64,000 bases of DNA from Streptomyces thermodiastaticus (GTDB lineage: Bacteria; Actinomycetota; Actinomycetes; Streptomycetales; Streptomycetaceae). A program made the translations under genes and the position numbers. The notes below the pieces were generated by a model, which was not told the origin of the DNA, did no database searches, and saw only the letters and a program-made list of their open reading frames with translations. The stretch lies in assembly GCF_014656135.1 (NCBI RefSeq), contig NZ_BNBV01000007.1:1-64000 (forward strand). Reading direction: 5' to 3'. Numbering within the stretch: position 1 is the stretch's first letter; each line of letters opens with the position of its first letter. Positions 1 to 8,725 of this stretch are shown piece after piece.

Positions 1-78
1 CGAACCCGGAAGCTAAGCCTTACAGCGCCGATGGTACTGCAGGGGGGACCCTGTGGGAGAGTAGGACGCCGCCGGACT
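1..78 (+). rRNA. 5S ribosomal RNA, 3' part
   Basis: The first bases carry the typical 3' half of an actinobacterial 5S rRNA: the loop beginning CGAACCCGGAAGCTAAGCC, then GATGGTACTGCAGGGGGACC-like sequence with one extra G, and a 3' end GGGAGAGTAGGACGCCGCCG. The 5' half, and presumably the 23S and 16S genes, lie before the window. A strong hairpin terminator follows at once. The exact 3' end is placed by analogy and could differ by a few bases. Confidence 0.93.
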
Positions 79-90
79 ATTTTTGGGGAA

Positions 91-119
91 GGCCCACACC
101 GCACGGTGTGGGCCTTTTT
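91..119 (+). terminator. rRNA operon intrinsic terminator
   Basis: An 11-bp perfect stem, GGCCCACACCG (91-101) with CGGTGTGGGCC (104-114) around a two-base loop, is followed by TTTTT. This is a textbook rho-independent terminator directly downstream of the 5S gene. Confidence 0.93.
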
Positions 120-158
120 CGTTTTTCTGCCGATGGTGGTCTGCACTAGCGTGGCTCC

Positions 159-725
159 ATGAGCAGCTCCGCGAGTGACGGCACATACCTGGTCCGGGCC
201 GTACGGGCGCACGAGTGGGCCGCGGTGAAAGCGCTGCGGCTGGAGGCACTGAAGGATCCCGTGGCCCACCTCGCCTTTCTCGAGACCTATGCCGACGCCG
301 TCACCAGGCCGGACTCGTACTGGCAGCAGCGGACGGCCGGCGCCGGTGCGGGCGCCACCGGGGCCCAGCAGTTCATCGCGGAAGGCCCGGACGGCGCGTG
401 GGTGGGGAGCGTGACCGTGCTCATGGAGGAGCCCGGCACCACCGACTGGTCGGGACAACCGGTGCACCAGCGGCAAGGACACGTCGTCGGCGTCTACGTC
501 CGTCCCGAACACCGGGGCAGCGGACTGACCGAGGTGCTGTTCGACGAGGCCGTGCGCTGGGCGCGGCAGGCCGGTGCCGAGCGGGTGCGGCTGTTCGTGC
601 ACGAGGACAACGGACGGGCGGAACGCTTCTACCGCAAGGCCGGGTTCACCTTCAGCGGTCGTACGACACCGCTGCCCGCCCGGCCCGGGGAGAAGGAGCT
701 GGAGTACGTCCGGGAACTCGCCTGA
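159..725 (+). CDS. GNAT family N-acetyltransferase
   Basis: This 188-residue protein is a single GNAT domain, predicted to transfer an acetyl group from acetyl-CoA to an unknown amine substrate in the cytoplasm. The acetyl-CoA-binding motif A is visible around residues 110-125 (VVGVYVRPEHRGSGL), followed by the beta-bulge segment RVRLFVHEDNGRAERFYRKAGF that ends the GNAT fold. The ATG is chosen because a -10 element TAGCGT (147-152) ends exactly six bases before it, so the message is probably leaderless. The gene stands alone between the rRNA operon and the oppositely oriented secretion-like cluster. The substrate cannot be inferred. Confidence 0.9.
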   Translation: MSSSASDGTYLVRAVRAHEWAAVKALRLEALKDPVAHLAFLETYADAVTRPDSYWQQRTAGAGAGATGAQQFIAEGPDGAWVGSVTVLMEEPGTTDWSGQPVHQRQGHVVGVYVRPEHRGSGLTEVLFDEAVRWARQAGAERVRLFVHEDNGRAERFYRKAGFTFSGRTTPLPARPGEKELEYVRELA

Positions 726-755
726 CGGGCGTGAGGCGGCTCAGAACGACGGTTG

Positions 756-2402
756 TCAGACCGGGAGTTCGTCGTGCGGCCAGCGGGCGCGGGCCTGTTC
801 GCGGGAGCGGAGCAGGACCAGTGTCGGCATGCCGCACTCCGGACCCCAGGTGAGCAGCTCGGGAAGCTGAGGGAGCGGTGCCACGGCGGCCACGTCGTCG
901 AGGACGAGTGTGAGTGGTGGGTCGAGCCGACCGGAGGATGACCGTTCGGCCATGTGCCGGCCGCGCTCGACCACGCTTGCGGCGAGCCCCGTCAGCAGAG
1001 GCATCGCGCCAGGATCCGTACGGGGGTCCTCGATGGACTCCCCTACGAGATACAGCGTTCCCCCTTCGGAGACGAAGGAATCCAAGGCGAGGGCATCGGC
1101 CCGGTTCGGGGTGCAGGACTCGCGGACGTTCACCGTGAACAGGGAGGCCAGCGCCCGGGCGACCAGCTCCTGGGCCATGTCCCGGCGGTCCGGATGCGAG
1201 GTGAGCGCCGCCTCCAGTTCGCCGGCCGAACCCGCGGCCGCCTTGGGGTGGGTGCGCAAGGCCCGCACGGCGTCCTGCAGTTGGGTGCCCTGGGCCCAGC
1301 GGTGGACGTGACGGATGGTGCGGCCGTCGATGGCGGCGGCGTGCAGGAAGCTGCGCAGCAGGGTCTGCGCGGTGTCCGCCAGCGGCTGGTCGATCCGGGC
1401 GGTGGGGCGGACCGGGGCGAGGACGGCGGCGGCCCGGGCGGCCGCGGTGCGCTGGTCCTCGCAGCCCTGGATCGGAGACCAGTGGAGACGGGCCGGGGTG
1501 TCGCACAGGTGCGACGGGTCGTAGAGGAGGACCGGGCCCAGCTTCGCGCGGGAGTTCTTCGTGTCCTGCCACAGCGCCGGGTTGGAGGTGATGACGACGG
1601 CCGGTCCGGCGGCGTCCCGGACGGCCTGGACTGCCGTCGTCAGGCGGGCGTCCCGCGGACCCGTGACGACCGTCGCTCCGGTGCCGGCCGGCTGATCCGT
1701 GGGAGGCAGCGGGCCGGTGCCGGTGAGCGGTGAGGTGGTCCGCGGGGGCGTGGTCGCCGGGCCGGTGCCGGTGCGCGGGGCGGGGACGTCGCCGTCGGCG
1801 GGGGCTGCCGGCGGTTCCTGCGGTGGCTGCTCCGGCAGCTGGGGGGCGGGCGGTGGCGCCTTCTGCAGGACCGTGGCCTTGTGCGGTCCGTGTGCCTGGT
1901 GCGGGGGCGGCCCGGGTGCCTCGGCGGCCGACGGGCCCGGGGCGGCGGCCGGGGCCGGGGCGGCGGGCGGCCCGGCCGCCGGGGTGCGTTGCCGGGCCGT
2001 GGCGCGCTCGGCCCGTCGTCTCAGCCGGCCGGCGCGCCAGCGGGCGACCGTCCCGAGCACGAACACAGCGAGCACGAACAGCACCATCAGCTGGCCGATG
2101 AACACGCCCCAGAACAGCCCGTACCCCGGCAGCTGCCCGGCGGGCGTGTCGGGCCAGGCACCGGTGAGGTCGTGCGGGTCGCCGATGAGGTGGCGCATGG
2201 CGAGCGGGGTGCGGGTGAAGCCGATGCCGTCCGGCCAGGCGCCGTGGGCGAGCAGGGCAGCCAGGCCGGTGGCCGTCCACACCAGCAGGGTGATGCCGAG
2301 GAGGAAGGCCAGGATGCCGATCAGCAGCCCGTCGGGGATGCCGCCCTGGCCTCGTGCCTGGTTGCCCTGGCCGCTCACCTGGCCGCGGTCGCCCACTCGC
2401 AC
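756..2402 (-). CDS. VirD4/TraG-like coupling protein with degenerate Walker A
   Basis: This 548-residue membrane protein has two N-terminal transmembrane segments (about residues 25-50 and 95-120), a long Pro/Ala-rich linker and a C-terminal domain resembling type IV coupling proteins (VirD4/TraG). A Walker B-like strand LTLVLDDVAAVAPLP is present near residue 505. The expected Walker A is replaced by VVTGPRDARLTTAV, which lacks the GK[ST] needed for normal ATP binding. It is the last gene of the minus-strand cluster after the VirB4-like ATPase, 33 bases downstream of it. The GTG start has AGGAGG close upstream; a second in-frame GTG two codons in is also possible. Membership of the coupling-protein superfamily is inferred from architecture and context, and catalytic activity is doubtful. 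Confidence 0.8.
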   Translation of the reverse strand: MRVGDRGQVSGQGNQARGQGGIPDGLLIGILAFLLGITLLVWTATGLAALLAHGAWPDGIGFTRTPLAMRHLIGDPHDLTGAWPDTPAGQLPGYGLFWGVFIGQLMVLFVLAVFVLGTVARWRAGRLRRRAERATARQRTPAAGPPAAPAPAAAPGPSAAEAPGPPPHQAHGPHKATVLQKAPPPAPQLPEQPPQEPPAAPADGDVPAPRTGTGPATTPPRTTSPLTGTGPLPPTDQPAGTGATVVTGPRDARLTTAVQAVRDAAGPAVVITSNPALWQDTKNSRAKLGPVLLYDPSHLCDTPARLHWSPIQGCEDQRTAAARAAAVLAPVRPTARIDQPLADTAQTLLRSFLHAAAIDGRTIRHVHRWAQGTQLQDAVRALRTHPKAAAGSAGELEAALTSHPDRRDMAQELVARALASLFTVNVRESCTPNRADALALDSFVSEGGTLYLVGESIEDPRTDPGAMPLLTGLAASVVERGRHMAERSSSGRLDPPLTLVLDDVAAVAPLPQLPELLTWGPECGMPTLVLLRSREQARARWPHDELPV

Positions 2403-2435
2403 GCCCCTCCTTGTCCGCCTCTGTGCCGTCCGCCT

Positions 2436-3854
2436 CTATGCCACCGTCGATTCGGAGTCACCGAGGTGCTGCTCCACGAAGGCCGCCGCCCGCTCCTCCG
2501 CCTCCCGCTCGGCGGCGCGCAGGGCGTCGTCGTCGGCGTAGCCGGGGGAGGACGCGGACTCGGTCATGGCGCGGTCGGTGAAGACCAGCGGCCGCTCGGT
2601 CTCGGTGACGAGGTGCTTGACGACCTGGACGTTGCCGTTGACGTCCCAGACGGCGATGCCCGGGGTGAGGGTGGGAATGATCTCCACCGCCCACCGGGGC
2701 AGGCCCAGCACCCGGCCCGTGGCCCGGGCCTCCTCGGCCTTCTGGGCGTAGATCGTCCTGGTCGACGCCATCTTCAGGATCGCCGCCGCCTCCTTGGCCG
2801 CCGCGCCGTCGACCACGTCGGACAGGTGGTGGACGACGGCCACGAAGGACAGGCCCAGTCGGCGCCCGAACTTCAGCAGCCGCTGGAACAGCTGTGCCAC
2901 GAACGGGCTGTTGATGATGTGCCAGGCCTCCTCGACCAGGAAGATGCGCTTCTTGCGGTCGGGGCGGATCCAGGTGTGCTCCAGCCACACACCGACGATC
3001 GCCATGAGGATGGGCATGGCGATGGAGTTGCGGTCGATGTGGCTGAGGTCGAAGACGATCAGCGGGGCGTCCAGGTCGATGCCGACCGTGGTCGGGCCGT
3101 CGAACATGCCGCGCAGGTCGCCGTCGACCAGGCGGTCCAGGACCAGGGCGACGTCCAGGCCCCAGGCGCGGACGTCCTCTATGGCGACGTTCATCGCCTC
3201 GGCGGACTCCGGCTCCGGGTGGCGCAGCTGCTCGACGATGTCGGACAGGACGGGCTGGCGCTCCACGATCGTCTCGTTGACGTAGGCGTGGGCGACCTTC
3301 AGCGCGAAGCCGGAGCGCTCGTCCAGGCCGTGGCCCATCGCGACCTCGATGATGGTCCGCAACAGGGCGAGCTGCCCGGTCGTGGTGATCGCCGGGTCCA
3401 GCGGGTTGAGCCGGATGCCGTGGTCCAGGGCGGCCGTCGGGTCCAGCCGGATCGGCGTTATGCCGAGCTCCTCGGCGATCAGGTTCCATTCGCCGACGCC
3501 GTCCTCGCCCTGGGCGTCCAGGACGACGACCTGCCGGTCGCGGAAGCGCAGCTGGCGCAGGACGTACGTCTTCTCCAAGGCGGACTTGCCGTTGCCGGAC
3601 TCGCCGAGGACCAGCCAGTGCGGGGCGGGCAGCTGCTGGCCGTAGAGCTGGAACGGGTCGTAGATGTAGCCCTTTCCGGAGTAGACCTCCCGGCCGATGA
3701 TGACGCCGGAGTCGCCGAGGCCGGGCGCGGCCGTGGGCAGGTAGACGGCCTGGGCCTGGCCGGTGGAGGTGCGCACCGGCAGCCGGGTCGTCTCGACCTT
3801 CCCGAACAGGAAGGACGTGAAGGCGTCCGTGATCGCGGTCAGCGGGTCCCGCAT
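2436..3854 (-). CDS. VirB4/TraC-like secretion ATPase
   Basis: This 472-residue protein is a FtsK/HerA-class ATPase of the VirB4 type, the motor of type IV secretion systems. Walker A is LGESGNGKSALEKT (about residue 85) and Walker B is IFLVEEAWHII (about residue 320), where VirB4 proteins characteristically have EEAW. The C-terminal LTPGIAVWDVNGNVQVV strand is also typical. The long N-terminal VirB4 domain is missing, and the upstream SCO6880-type protein probably supplies it as a separate polypeptide. The ATG is 14 bases after the upstream stop codon, so the genes are almost certainly co-transcribed. It is likely an energy source for substrate movement across the membrane. No relaxase is present, so DNA conjugation is not implied. 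Confidence 0.88.
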   Translation of the reverse strand: MRDPLTAITDAFTSFLFGKVETTRLPVRTSTGQAQAVYLPTAAPGLGDSGVIIGREVYSGKGYIYDPFQLYGQQLPAPHWLVLGESGNGKSALEKTYVLRQLRFRDRQVVVLDAQGEDGVGEWNLIAEELGITPIRLDPTAALDHGIRLNPLDPAITTTGQLALLRTIIEVAMGHGLDERSGFALKVAHAYVNETIVERQPVLSDIVEQLRHPEPESAEAMNVAIEDVRAWGLDVALVLDRLVDGDLRGMFDGPTTVGIDLDAPLIVFDLSHIDRNSIAMPILMAIVGVWLEHTWIRPDRKKRIFLVEEAWHIINSPFVAQLFQRLLKFGRRLGLSFVAVVHHLSDVVDGAAAKEAAAILKMASTRTIYAQKAEEARATGRVLGLPRWAVEIIPTLTPGIAVWDVNGNVQVVKHLVTETERPLVFTDRAMTESASSPGYADDDALRAAEREAEERAAAFVEQHLGDSESTVA

Positions 3855-3868
3855 CAGAGCATCAGTCC

Positions 3869-5428
3869 CTACCGTCGGATTCCGGTGGCGAACGGGAGCG
3901 TGTTCACGAAGGCACGGTGGTGCTCGCGGTCGCACCACTCCAGCTTCAGGTAGGACTTTCCGGCCGAGGCGCGGATGGTCCGCTTGTCGCGGGCCAGGGC
4001 CTCGGGAGAGCGGGCGGAGACGGTGATGTAGCCGACGAGGTTGACGCCGGCGGCGCCGCTGGCGAGGTCCTCGCCGCGCTGGTCGAGGCGCTGGTGGGCC
4101 TGGATGTCGCGCGGGTCGACGGTGCGGTTCATCTTGGCGGCGCGGCTGGCCTCGGCGACGTCGTTGGTCTTCTCGGTCAGCATGCGCTCGATGGCGACCT
4201 CGGTGGGTTCGAGGTCCATGGTGACGGCGACCGTCCGGATGACGTCCGGGGTGTGGACGAGCAGCGGCGCGAGGAAGTTCACGCCGACCGGGGTCATCGG
4301 CCACTCCTTGATCCAGGCGGTGGCGTGGCACCAGGGCTCACGGGTGGCCGACTCGCGGGTCTTGGCCTGGAGGTAGGTCGGCTGGCGGGCGTCGAGTTCG
4401 GCCGGCCAGGCGTTGCGCTGGGTCATCGCCTGGATGTGGTCGATGGGGTGGTCCGGGTCGTACATGGAGTGGATGAGCGAGGCGAGCCGGCTCTGGCCGA
4501 GGGGCTGGCGGACCCGGATGTCGGCCTCCTGCAGGCGGGAGCAGATGTCGGTCAGCTCGCGGGCCATGACGACGGCGAGGCCGGCGTCCCGGTCGAGTCT
4601 GCGGCCGGTCTGGGCGCGGGTCGCGCGGGCCATGGCGTTGGCCTCGGCCGCGAGTTCGCGGTCGTAGTGCATGCAGGCGACCAGGTAGGCGCGGTGCTGC
4701 TCGCTGCTGGTGGACACCATGGACTGCAGCTGGTCGTAGGAGTGCCGCAGCCAGGCCGGTGCCCGGTCGTCGCCGCGCAGGGCGACGTCCTTGGCGTGGG
4801 CGTCGGGGTCGGCGGGCAGGGTGCGGGCGAGCATCTGCAGCCGGGTGACGAAGCCGTCGCCGTTGGCGACGTGTTTGAGCAGGGTGCCGAACCGGTCGAC
4901 GAGGGCCTCCTGGTCCTCGGAGTCGCGCAGGCCGACGCCGGGGCCCTCGATCTCGATGGCGGCGGTGACGGTCTTGCGGTCGGCGTGCAGCAGCACGGCG
5001 ATCTCGTCGGGGCCGAAGGGTGCGGACAGCCAGGTGATGCGGCCGATGCCGGGCGGCGGCCCGATCTCGACCTCCCGTCCGTCGAGCCGGGTGCCGGCCT
5101 CCATCGCGCCCGAGCGGTAGACGGCGCCGCGTTTGATGGTGCGCTTGTAACTGCGGTTGATCTCGAACCACTTGTAGAAGGTGCGGCGCCGGTAGGGCAC
5201 GTAGACGGCGGCGAGCGCGAGCAGCGGGAAACCGGCGAGCAGCACGATGCGCAGGGGCAGCACGGGGACGACGAGGCCGCTGAGCATGCCGAGGAAAGCG
5301 CCGACGATGATCAGCATGATCTCGCCGGTCTCGCGGTTGCGGCCGATGATCGCGTTCGGCCGGGCGCGGCCGATCAGATATGTACGGCGGGGCGTGACCA
5401 CGGGGGACACGTGGGACTCGGTCGTCAA
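3869..5428 (-). CDS. SCO6880-type membrane protein of secretion-like cluster
   Basis: The 519-residue product belongs to the SCO6880 family found next to VirB4-like ATPases in actinobacteria. Two close transmembrane segments lie near residues 37-80 (IMLIIVGAFLGML...LLALAAVYV), like VirB3, followed by a large soluble domain that probably corresponds to the N-terminal part of VirB4. The start codon is TTG, overlapping the upstream TGA in the sequence TTGA, with GGAGG nine bases upstream. This indicates translational coupling. The function is inferred as a structural partner of the ATPase encoded immediately downstream. Confidence 0.85.
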   Translation of the reverse strand: MTTESHVSPVVTPRRTYLIGRARPNAIIGRNRETGEIMLIIVGAFLGMLSGLVVPVLPLRIVLLAGFPLLALAAVYVPYRRRTFYKWFEINRSYKRTIKRGAVYRSGAMEAGTRLDGREVEIGPPPGIGRITWLSAPFGPDEIAVLLHADRKTVTAAIEIEGPGVGLRDSEDQEALVDRFGTLLKHVANGDGFVTRLQMLARTLPADPDAHAKDVALRGDDRAPAWLRHSYDQLQSMVSTSSEQHRAYLVACMHYDRELAAEANAMARATRAQTGRRLDRDAGLAVVMARELTDICSRLQEADIRVRQPLGQSRLASLIHSMYDPDHPIDHIQAMTQRNAWPAELDARQPTYLQAKTRESATREPWCHATAWIKEWPMTPVGVNFLAPLLVHTPDVIRTVAVTMDLEPTEVAIERMLTEKTNDVAEASRAAKMNRTVDPRDIQAHQRLDQRGEDLASGAAGVNLVGYITVSARSPEALARDKRTIRASAGKSYLKLEWCDREHHRAFVNTLPFATGIRR

Positions 5429-6783
5429 CGCCCTTCACCTCCCGTGCGGTTGCTGCTGGTGCGGGTGTTGCTGGCGTGCGGGGTGTTCACCGGGCTGGCC
5501 GCGCGGGGAGCGGGAGCCGGGGCGGGGGCTGGGACGGACCCGCCGCCGTCGGGGACGCGTGCCGAGTGCGCGGCCATGCCGCCGGAGGCCGGGTTGGCCG
5601 GGCGGGCGCTGGCCGGCTGGCTGCCGCCGCCGGGGCCGTTGCTGTCGGCCCGGGTGCTGTGGGTCCTGATGCCCTGGGCGACGAGGGTGGCCGGGGAGCT
5701 CATGACGGCGGCGGCCTTGTTCTCCGCGGCGCGCATGATGCGGTTGTTGCGGCCGGCGGCGATCTCGTCGCCGAAGCCGGGCACGAAGCGGTAGATCATC
5801 GCCGAGGCGAAGATCGCGAGCAGGATGATGGCGAGACCGGAGACGACCGCGCCGAGCGCGTCGGGGCCCTCGTCCGTGGTCAGCGCGCTGGCCAGGCCGA
5901 GCACGATGACGATCACGGGCTTGACCAGGATCACGGCGATCATGACGCCGGCCCAGCGGCGGACGTGGCCCCAGAGGTTCTTGTCGACGAGGCCGGAGTA
6001 GACGACGACGCCGAGCAGGGCGCCCACGTACAGCAGGACGGCCCGCAGGAACAGCTCCAGGTACAGCACGCCCGCGGCGAGGGTGGAGACCAGGGACACC
6101 AGGATCAGCATGATCGGGCCGCCGCCGATGTCCGTGCCCTTGTCCAGGGCGTCGGCGAAGGCGCCGAAGAAGGTGCCGGTCTGGTCGCCGGTGGTCTTGG
6201 CGAGGACGTCGCTGATGCTGTCCGTCGCGGAGACGACGGTGTAGAGGATCAGCGGGGTGAAGGCGGAGGCGAGCACGGTCAGCCAGAGGAAGCCGACCGC
6301 CTCGGTGATCGCGGTGGTCAGGGGCACGCCGCGCACGGCCCGCTTGGCGACCGCGATCAGCCACAGCAGCAGGGTGAGGAACACCGACGCCCCGAAGACG
6401 ATGGCGTACTGCTTCACGAACTGCCCGTTGGTGAAGTCGACGGTGGCGGTCTCCTGCGTGGCCTTGCTGAGCTGCTTGACGGTCCAGGAGGCGGCGTCGG
6501 CGCAGCCCTTGGCGAGGGAGGAGAGGGGGTCGAGGGAGGAGGTGGGGTCGGGCGTGGCGGGCGCGTCGCCGTTGCTTGAGGCGTTGCCGCGTTCGCAGTA
6601 CTTCTTGGCCTCGCCGAAGATGAGGTCGCAGTTGTTCTTCTGATCCGTCGGCGTCGGCGTCGGCGTCGGCGTGGGGCTGGGGGTGGGCGCGGCGACGGCA
6701 CGGGTCGCCAGCAGCACGACCGAGGTCTGTACGGCTGCCACGACTCCGGTGAGCTTGAGCGCGCGGGGCGTGCTACCGGGCAT
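5425..6783 (-). CDS. VirB6/TrbL-like polytopic membrane protein
   Basis: The 452-residue protein starts with a signal-like segment, then a Pro-Thr repeat (PTPSPTPTPTPT), a short Cys-containing extracellular loop and a block of about six hydrophobic helices between residues 130 and 350 (for example YAIVFGASVFLTLLLWLIAVA). It ends in a Pro/Ala/Ser-rich tail of about 90 residues. This layout matches VirB6/TrbL channel subunits. The ATG lies inside the last codons of the upstream VirB8-like gene (11-base overlap), with GGAGGG eight bases before it. It is the probable inner-membrane channel of the cluster. Confidence 0.82.
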   Translation of the reverse strand: MPGSTPRALKLTGVVAAVQTSVVLLATRAVAAPTPSPTPTPTPTPTDQKNNCDLIFGEAKKYCERGNASSNGDAPATPDPTSSLDPLSSLAKGCADAASWTVKQLSKATQETATVDFTNGQFVKQYAIVFGASVFLTLLLWLIAVAKRAVRGVPLTTAITEAVGFLWLTVLASAFTPLILYTVVSATDSISDVLAKTTGDQTGTFFGAFADALDKGTDIGGGPIMLILVSLVSTLAAGVLYLELFLRAVLLYVGALLGVVVYSGLVDKNLWGHVRRWAGVMIAVILVKPVIVIVLGLASALTTDEGPDALGAVVSGLAIILLAIFASAMIYRFVPGFGDEIAAGRNNRIMRAAENKAAAVMSSPATLVAQGIRTHSTRADSNGPGGGSQPASARPANPASGGMAAHSARVPDGGGSVPAPAPAPAPRAASPVNTPHASNTRTSSNRTGGEGR

Positions 6784-7624
6784 ACGTGAACCCTCCGTAC
6801 TCTTCGGTGGCCTTGCGGATCTCGTCGGAGGTGGCGGCCTTGTCGTCACCGGGGACAGGGGCAGGGCCGTTCTGCTGGGTGTCGGACACGATCTTCCAGT
6901 CGCCCTGCGACCAGCTCAGGTCGAAGGTCCAGGTCTTCCAGGACGAGGTGACCGGGTCGGTGGAGTTCTTGGCGGACATGCCGATCAGCCCGACGTACCA
7001 GACCGCGACCTTGGCGTCGGTGCCGGTGTACTGCTGCACGGTGGTGCCCACCGGGATCACGCGGGAGACGAAGGTGCTGCCGGCGGGTGCGTCTCCGTCC
7101 GCGTCCAGGCCCATTCTGGCGAGGAAGTCGGCGGAGTACGCCTCGTCCATCGGGCCCTGCAGCTTCGCCGCGGCCTCGGGCGTGTAGAGACGGTCGACGA
7201 TCAGGTGCCGGGTGTCCTTCTTGAACATGTCCGTCGAGCCGAGCGCCACCGCATAGTTCGCCGCAGCGCTCTGCGCCCCCTGTTCGTCGTGGGCGAAGCC
7301 GGCGGGGATGCCGTCCTTCTTGGTGGTGACGGGCTGTCGGCCGGTCGGTGCGGTCGCCGCCGCCTTCGGGGCGTGGTCGCCGGCCCGGCTGTCGGTGGCG
7401 CCGGAGCCGCCTCCTCCGCTGCGGTTGGCGAGGGCGATCGCGGCGATGAGAAGGACGACCACGGCGACCACCGTGATCAGGCCACGCGTGGAGGACCGGC
7501 CGGTGCGCCGGGCACCGCCGTAGATGTCGCCCGCTCCGTCGGGCAGCCGGGTGCGGGTCTGGCCGCCGTACGCGTCGTCGGCGCGCGCCAGGTCACCATG
7601 TCCGTGCTCGTCTCCGAGACTCAT
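6773..7624 (-). CDS. VirB8-like single-pass membrane protein
   Basis: This 283-residue protein has a cytoplasmic N terminus, one transmembrane helix (about residues 48-67, RGLITVVAVVVLLIAAIALA) and an extracytoplasmic domain with an NTF2-like pattern ending in WTFDLSWSQGDWKIVSDTQ. Such folds are typical of VirB8/TcpC assembly factors. It is translated just ahead of the VirB6-like channel gene and overlaps it. The ATG has a GAGGGGGC ribosome-binding site about ten bases upstream. Assignment to VirB8 rests on topology, the C-terminal pattern and context. Confidence 0.78.
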   Translation of the reverse strand: MSLGDEHGHGDLARADDAYGGQTRTRLPDGAGDIYGGARRTGRSSTRGLITVVAVVVLLIAAIALANRSGGGGSGATDSRAGDHAPKAAATAPTGRQPVTTKKDGIPAGFAHDEQGAQSAAANYAVALGSTDMFKKDTRHLIVDRLYTPEAAAKLQGPMDEAYSADFLARMGLDADGDAPAGSTFVSRVIPVGTTVQQYTGTDAKVAVWYVGLIGMSAKNSTDPVTSSWKTWTFDLSWSQGDWKIVSDTQQNGPAPVPGDDKAATSDEIRKATEEYGGFTYAR

Positions 7625-7873
7625 GCCCGGTGTGCCCCCTCGACCTCGTCTCCGTGGCGGATCGCCTGGATGTACGACGGTAGCCGTGCTGGTTTCCGCG
7701 CGGGTGCGGTGTGGTGACTCGACATCAGGGAAACGCAACCTCGGCCGGTGGGCACGGTGGACAGGTGGGGGCAGCGGAGGCACCGGACGCGCCCGGAGGG
7801 GCCGGACGACGGCGCGGGCGGGGCATCGTGCGCGGCATGCGCGGGTCTGCGCCGGGCAGGGGGCGGAGGTGTG

Positions 7874-8191
7874 CTACACCGCCATGCCGTAGACGATGGT
7901 GAACAGGGTGCCGAGCGAGCCGATGATGAACACTCCGGTCAGGCCGGCGATGATGAGACCCTTGCCCTGTTCGGCGCTGAAGGTGTCGCGCAGCGCGGTC
8001 GCGCCGATCCGCTGCTTCGCGGCGCCCCAGACGGCGATGGCCAGGCAGAGCAGGATGGCGACGGCCATCACCACCTCGACCATCACCTTGGCCTCGTTGC
8101 CCAGGCTGCCGAAGGGGCCCCAGTCCGGAGCGATACCGCCGATGATGGTGTTGATGTCTCCCTTGTCGGCCGCAAAGAGCATGTAAGTCAC
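7874..8191 (-). CDS. Small pilin-like (VirB2/TrbC-type) membrane protein
   Basis: The 105-residue product has two long hydrophobic helices (about residues 37-59 and 79-104) separated by a short charged loop AAKQRIGATALRDTFSAEQGK. Its N terminus is uncleaved and its C terminus is short. This is the shape of VirB2/TrbC-type pilins and of small membrane proteins that begin conjugation-like operons. The GTG start is preceded by AGGGGCG. It is the first gene of the minus-strand cluster, separated by about 250 bases from the VirB8-like gene, and an inverted repeat lies about 55 bases upstream. The cluster order resembles SCO4126-SCO4131 (cmd genes) of S. coelicolor as I recall it. Confidence 0.75.
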   Translation of the reverse strand: MTYMLFAADKGDINTIIGGIAPDWGPFGSLGNEAKVMVEVVMAVAILLCLAIAVWGAAKQRIGATALRDTFSAEQGKGLIIAGLTGVFIIGSLGTLFTIVYGMAV

Positions 8192-8243
8192 CGCCCCTGG
8201 TGGGTAGTTCCGCGTCCCCTGCGGTCGTTGCAGGGTCAGATCT

Positions 8244-8260
8244 CATTGTCTCCGACAATG
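8244..8260. promoter_or_regulatory. Inverted repeat upstream of the secretion-like operon
   Basis: CATTGTC (8244-8250) and GACAATG (8254-8260) form a perfect 7-bp inverted repeat around TCC. It lies 53 bases upstream of the GTG of the pilin-like gene in an otherwise GC-rich region, so it is a candidate operator for the minus-strand cluster. The regulator is unknown. Confidence 0.5.
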
Positions 8261-8511
8261 CGGCCTGGTTATGTCGACTTGGCGCCATCGAGTGGCGGAT
8301 TTTGTACGCATGGTCACTGTGTGTATCACGACTGGTCACGCCGGGCAACGAAGCCGGTGCGAAACCTGCGACGTGGGTTGGTCGTTAACGCTTTTTCTGT
8401 CAGAGCGCGGCTGGTGTCGGCCGGTCAGGTGAGCCGCGCCTCGATGGTCTCACGCACCGGGCTGTCCGGCGCCGTGCCGCGAGGGGCGAGTTCCGCGGCG
8501 GGCCGGCGGGG

Positions 8512-8626
8512 ACGGCGAGCGGGTGGGGGCGGCGAGCGGGTGGGGGAGCCGTGCGGCCGGGGCGGCGAGCGGCGGGGGAGCCGTGCGGCCGGGGGAGCCG
8601 TGCGGCCGGGGCGGGGAGCCGTGCGG
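8512..8626 (+). repeat. G-rich imperfect repeats
   Basis: Four copies of GGAGCCGTGCGG occur at 8545, 8577, 8594 and 8615, preceded by two copies of a GGCGAGCGGGTGGGGG-like unit. The plus strand is extremely G-rich with many runs of four or five G, so it could form G-quadruplexes. It lies just before the promoter of the transglycosylase gene. Confidence 0.6.
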
Positions 8627-8725
8627 TCAGTGGCGGGCCGTGCGTCTTGTCGTCCTCTGGCGTCCGTGAGCGGCGCACCTACACTGACGTGAGCGGAAGT
8701 GCCGTGCTGCGAAGGGTGGTTGACG

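Larger units (their letters stand above)
8192..8725. other. Divergent intergenic region with inverted repeat and G-rich repeats
   Basis: No gene is supported here. The segment separates the pilin-like gene (minus strand) from the transglycosylase gene (plus strand). It contains a 7-bp inverted repeat at 8244-8260, two direct copies of TGGTCAC 22 bases apart (8311 and 8333), an unusually AT-rich stretch near 8380-8400 with GTTAAC, and a G-rich repetitive block at 8512-8626. TACACT at 8680-8685 is a plausible -10 for the rightward gene. Confidence 0.6.
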
